Shown: positions 14,805 through 15,957 of the stretch, piece after piece
Numbering within the stretch: position 1 is the first letter of the stretch
How the letters are laid out: every line of letters starts with the position of its first letter
NCBI GenBank assembly: GCA_002305315.1
Contig: DBQQ01000012.1
Location: 1-15,957 of the forward strand
Direction: 5' to 3'
Source of the DNA: Clostridiales bacterium UBA1390
Lineage (GTDB): Bacteria > Bacillota > Clostridia > Lachnospirales > Bianqueaceae
DNA: 15,957 nucleotides
Notes under the pieces: generated by a model
Database searches by the model: none
What the model was told of the DNA's origin: nothing
The model's input: the letters and a program-made list of their open reading frames with translations, nothing else
Made by a program: the position numbers and the translations under genes

Positions 14805-15080
14805 TCAGATTCCCGCTTTCTTCGCTTCCTCGGCCTGAGCGGCATCGAACGCTGCCTTCTGCTCTTCCAGTTTTCCCAGCTCAGTATCCAGCTTTTTCAG
14901 CTCTGCCTTCTTCGCTTTCAGATCGGCTTTGAGAGCAGTCAGATTCTCTTCTAAGGTTGCGATCTCCACTGTGAGATTCTCTTTTGCCGAGGTTTTCTCA
15001 GCGATCAAAGCCTCGAAGTCGTTGTTGGCCACAGTGATTTTTCTTGGTGCTTTATTCTTAGAACCCTTGGGCCGCGGCAT
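14805..15080 (-). CDS. Small AT-hook/coiled-coil protein
   Basis: A 91-residue protein in two parts. The N-terminus PRPKGSKNKAPRK (residues 2-14) is a basic AT-hook-like motif of the RPKGSKNK type that could grip AT-rich minor groove. Residues 20-88 are a nearly uninterrupted Lys/Glu/Leu/Ala helix with heptad-like leucines (about 36-75), predicted as a coiled coil. A nucleoid-associated or DNA-bridging role is an inference. I use the ATG at 15080 with AAAGGAG (15098-15092) 11 nt upstream; a GTG at 15092 would sit in the ribosome binding site. It has its own strong promoter, and no partner gene is adjacent. Confidence 0.75.
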   Translation of the reverse strand: MPRPKGSKNKAPRKITVANNDFEALIAEKTSAKENLTVEIATLEENLTALKADLKAKKAELKKLDTELGKLEEQKAAFDAAQAEEAKKAGI

Positions 15081-15123
15081 AGATGTACACACTCCTTTGA
15101 ATTATTGGGTGAATGATATATAA

Positions 15124-15152
15124 AGTATATAGCGGGAACAGGCAGAAATCAA
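15124..15152 (-). promoter_or_regulatory. Promoter of the AT-hook protein gene
   Basis: On the minus strand TTGATT (15152-15147), a 17-bp spacer and TATACT (15129-15124), about 44 nt before the ATG at 15080. Spacing and both boxes are close to the vegetative consensus. The leader holds the AAAGGAG ribosome binding site. Confidence 0.65.
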
Positions 15153-15207
15153 GATGCGCTATTTGTTTTTTATCACACCACTATCCATCTTCCTCGCCTA
15201 TCTCCCT

Positions 15208-15513
15208 TTACCACACCCTCCGAAACTCACTGGGACTGACGCCTTCCAGCTTCTTGAACACGCGGCTGAAGTAGTTCATCTCTCCGATGCCGCATTCCAG
15301 ACCGATTTCTTCTATACTTTTGTCGGTAAACCGCAGCATCCGTTTCGCATGGGTGATCCTCACCTGCTGCAAGTAGGTGACCAGCGTCACTCCGTATTGC
15401 TCTTTGAACAGCCGAGCCAGATAGTGCTTGTCAATGAAGAAGTGGCTGGCCACGGATTCCAACGACAGCTTCTCTTTGTAATGCTCGTCCAAGAAGAATT
15501 TTACCTGACTGAT
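15208..15513 (-). pseudogene. AraC-family regulator, 3' part cut by IS66
   Basis: Only the C-terminal double HTH domain remains, beginning ISQVKFFLDEHYKEKLSLE and ending PSEFRRVW (about 101 codons). Motifs such as FFIDKHYLARLFKEQYGV and QVRITHAKRMLRF closely match the intact regulator at 9468-10325, so the two are paralogues. No proper start or ribosome binding site exists. Upstream, the frame runs at 15513/15514 into the terminus of an IS66 element (GTAA) and soon meets a stop. The missing sensor domain should lie beyond the element, past the right edge of this window. A TTG at 15492 could start a bare HTH peptide, but nothing supports its translation. Confidence 0.8.
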
Positions 15514-15556
15514 GTAAACGGTAGATAGTGCGTACCTTGCAGTTTTCTACCGTTTA
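15514..15556. repeat. IS66 terminus with subterminal inverted copy
   Basis: The terminal sequence TAAACGGTAGA (15515-15525) is repeated as a perfect inverted copy TCTACCGTTTA (15546-15556), with 20 bp between. The tip of the element can therefore fold on itself, in addition to the expected match with the far terminus. It may be a transposase-binding feature or the trace of a second end. Confidence 0.6.
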
Positions 15557-15606
15557 TGCGACAATGCTCTCAGTTAGGAATGTCCTTTGAAAATTAAAGA
15601 TTATTC

Positions 15607-15957
15607 TTAGGAAGGCTGGCTGCTTCCTGTATGCTTGCGGCATCTCCCCGGCAAAGCCGGTGACCAGGGCAGCAGAGCTTCGCAAAAACTATAATCCTTA
15701 TCATCCATATGCTTCGGGATTTCCGTCAGGAGATATTCGAAGTATTCATAAGGCTTCAGGTTATTCGCTTTTGCTGTCTCTGCTATACTGTAAATGATCG
15801 CACTGGATTTTGCTCCCGCAACCGTATCAATCATTACCCAGTTCTTCTTCCCGATGCAGAATCCGCGGATCGACTGCTCCGCTGCGTTGTTATGCATCGG
15901 CACTTCTCCATCATCCAGAAATACTTTCAGGTATTTTTCCTGATTCAGGCAGTATTG
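15607..15957 (-). CDS. IS66-family transposase, C-terminal part (partial)
   Basis: The last 116 codons of a TnpC-type DDE transposase; the reading frame is open at the right edge, so the gene starts outside the window. Visible features are NQEKYLKVFLDDG, then NNAAEQSIRGFCIGKKNW with the catalytic glutamate of the DDE triad, then the family-typical AIIYSIAETAKANNLKPYEYF and an ALLPW close to the end. The final 17 residues (from SPALPGRCRK) are encoded over a small GC-rich hairpin and may be a non-homologous tail. The element is probably active or only recently lost activity, since the visible coding part has no break. Confidence 0.88.
   Translation of the reverse strand, partial: QYCLNQEKYLKVFLDDGEVPMHNNAAEQSIRGFCIGKKNWVMIDTVAGAKSSAIIYSIAETAKANNLKPYEYFEYLLTEIPKHMDDKDYSFCEALLPWSPALPGRCRKHTGSSQPS

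Larger units (their letters stand above)
15514..15957 (-). mobile_element. IS66-family insertion sequence, 3' end (continues past window)
   Basis: The boundary is placed at 15514 because the terminus reads GTAAACGGTAGATAGTGCG inward; IS66-family ends begin with GTAA. The element interrupts an AraC gene exactly there. IS66 elements duplicate 8 bp of target, so TGACTGAT (15506-15513) should recur at the other end. The transposase reads leftward toward this terminus and stops 93 bp before it. The rest of the element lies outside the window. Confidence 0.75.

Overview
The window looks like chromosomal or accessory DNA of a low-to-moderate-GC Firmicute, most likely a gut Clostridia/Lachnospiraceae-type bacterium. 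This is inferred from the strong AGGAGG-type ribosome binding sites, the AbrB/PIN and MNT/HepT toxin-antitoxin types, the AraC regulators and an IS66 element. No 16S or marker gene is present to settle the species.

Region 1 (1-1480, + strand) is a toxin-antitoxin patch. An AbrB/MazE-type antitoxin is followed by only the first residues of its PIN toxin. A complete MntA/HepT pair follows, whose hepT 3' end has been rewritten by a foldback insertion flanked by an 11-bp direct repeat. Region 2 (1488-2774, - strand) holds an unrecognised 361-aa protein and a small decayed or frameshifted reading frame.

Region 3 (2789-13424) is the core: a GDP-L-fucose supply island. A tight six-gene operon on the - strand, gmd-fcl-manC-manA-nudix-pgm, encodes the de novo route (hexose-6-P isomerisation, phosphomannomutase, GDP-mannose synthesis, then 4,6-dehydration and epimerisation/reduction). 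A divergent AraC regulator (9468-10325) faces it across a short promoter region with a well-formed dyad. Converging on the regulator is a 1031-aa fucokinase/GDP-fucose pyrophosphorylase (Fkp type), the salvage route. Both routes to the same donor sugar therefore sit around one regulator, with no glycosyltransferase, fucosidase or transporter in the window.

Region 4 (13582-15957, - strand) holds an EcsC-family protein, a decayed membrane-protein-like remnant, a small AT-hook/coiled-coil protein with a clear promoter, and an AraC paralogue cut by an IS66 insertion that runs off the right edge. I see no tRNA, rRNA or CRISPR array. The most unusual structures are the foldback insertion in hepT, the operator-like dyad between the two fucose transcription units, the combined de novo and salvage cluster, and the AraC paralogue disrupted by IS66.
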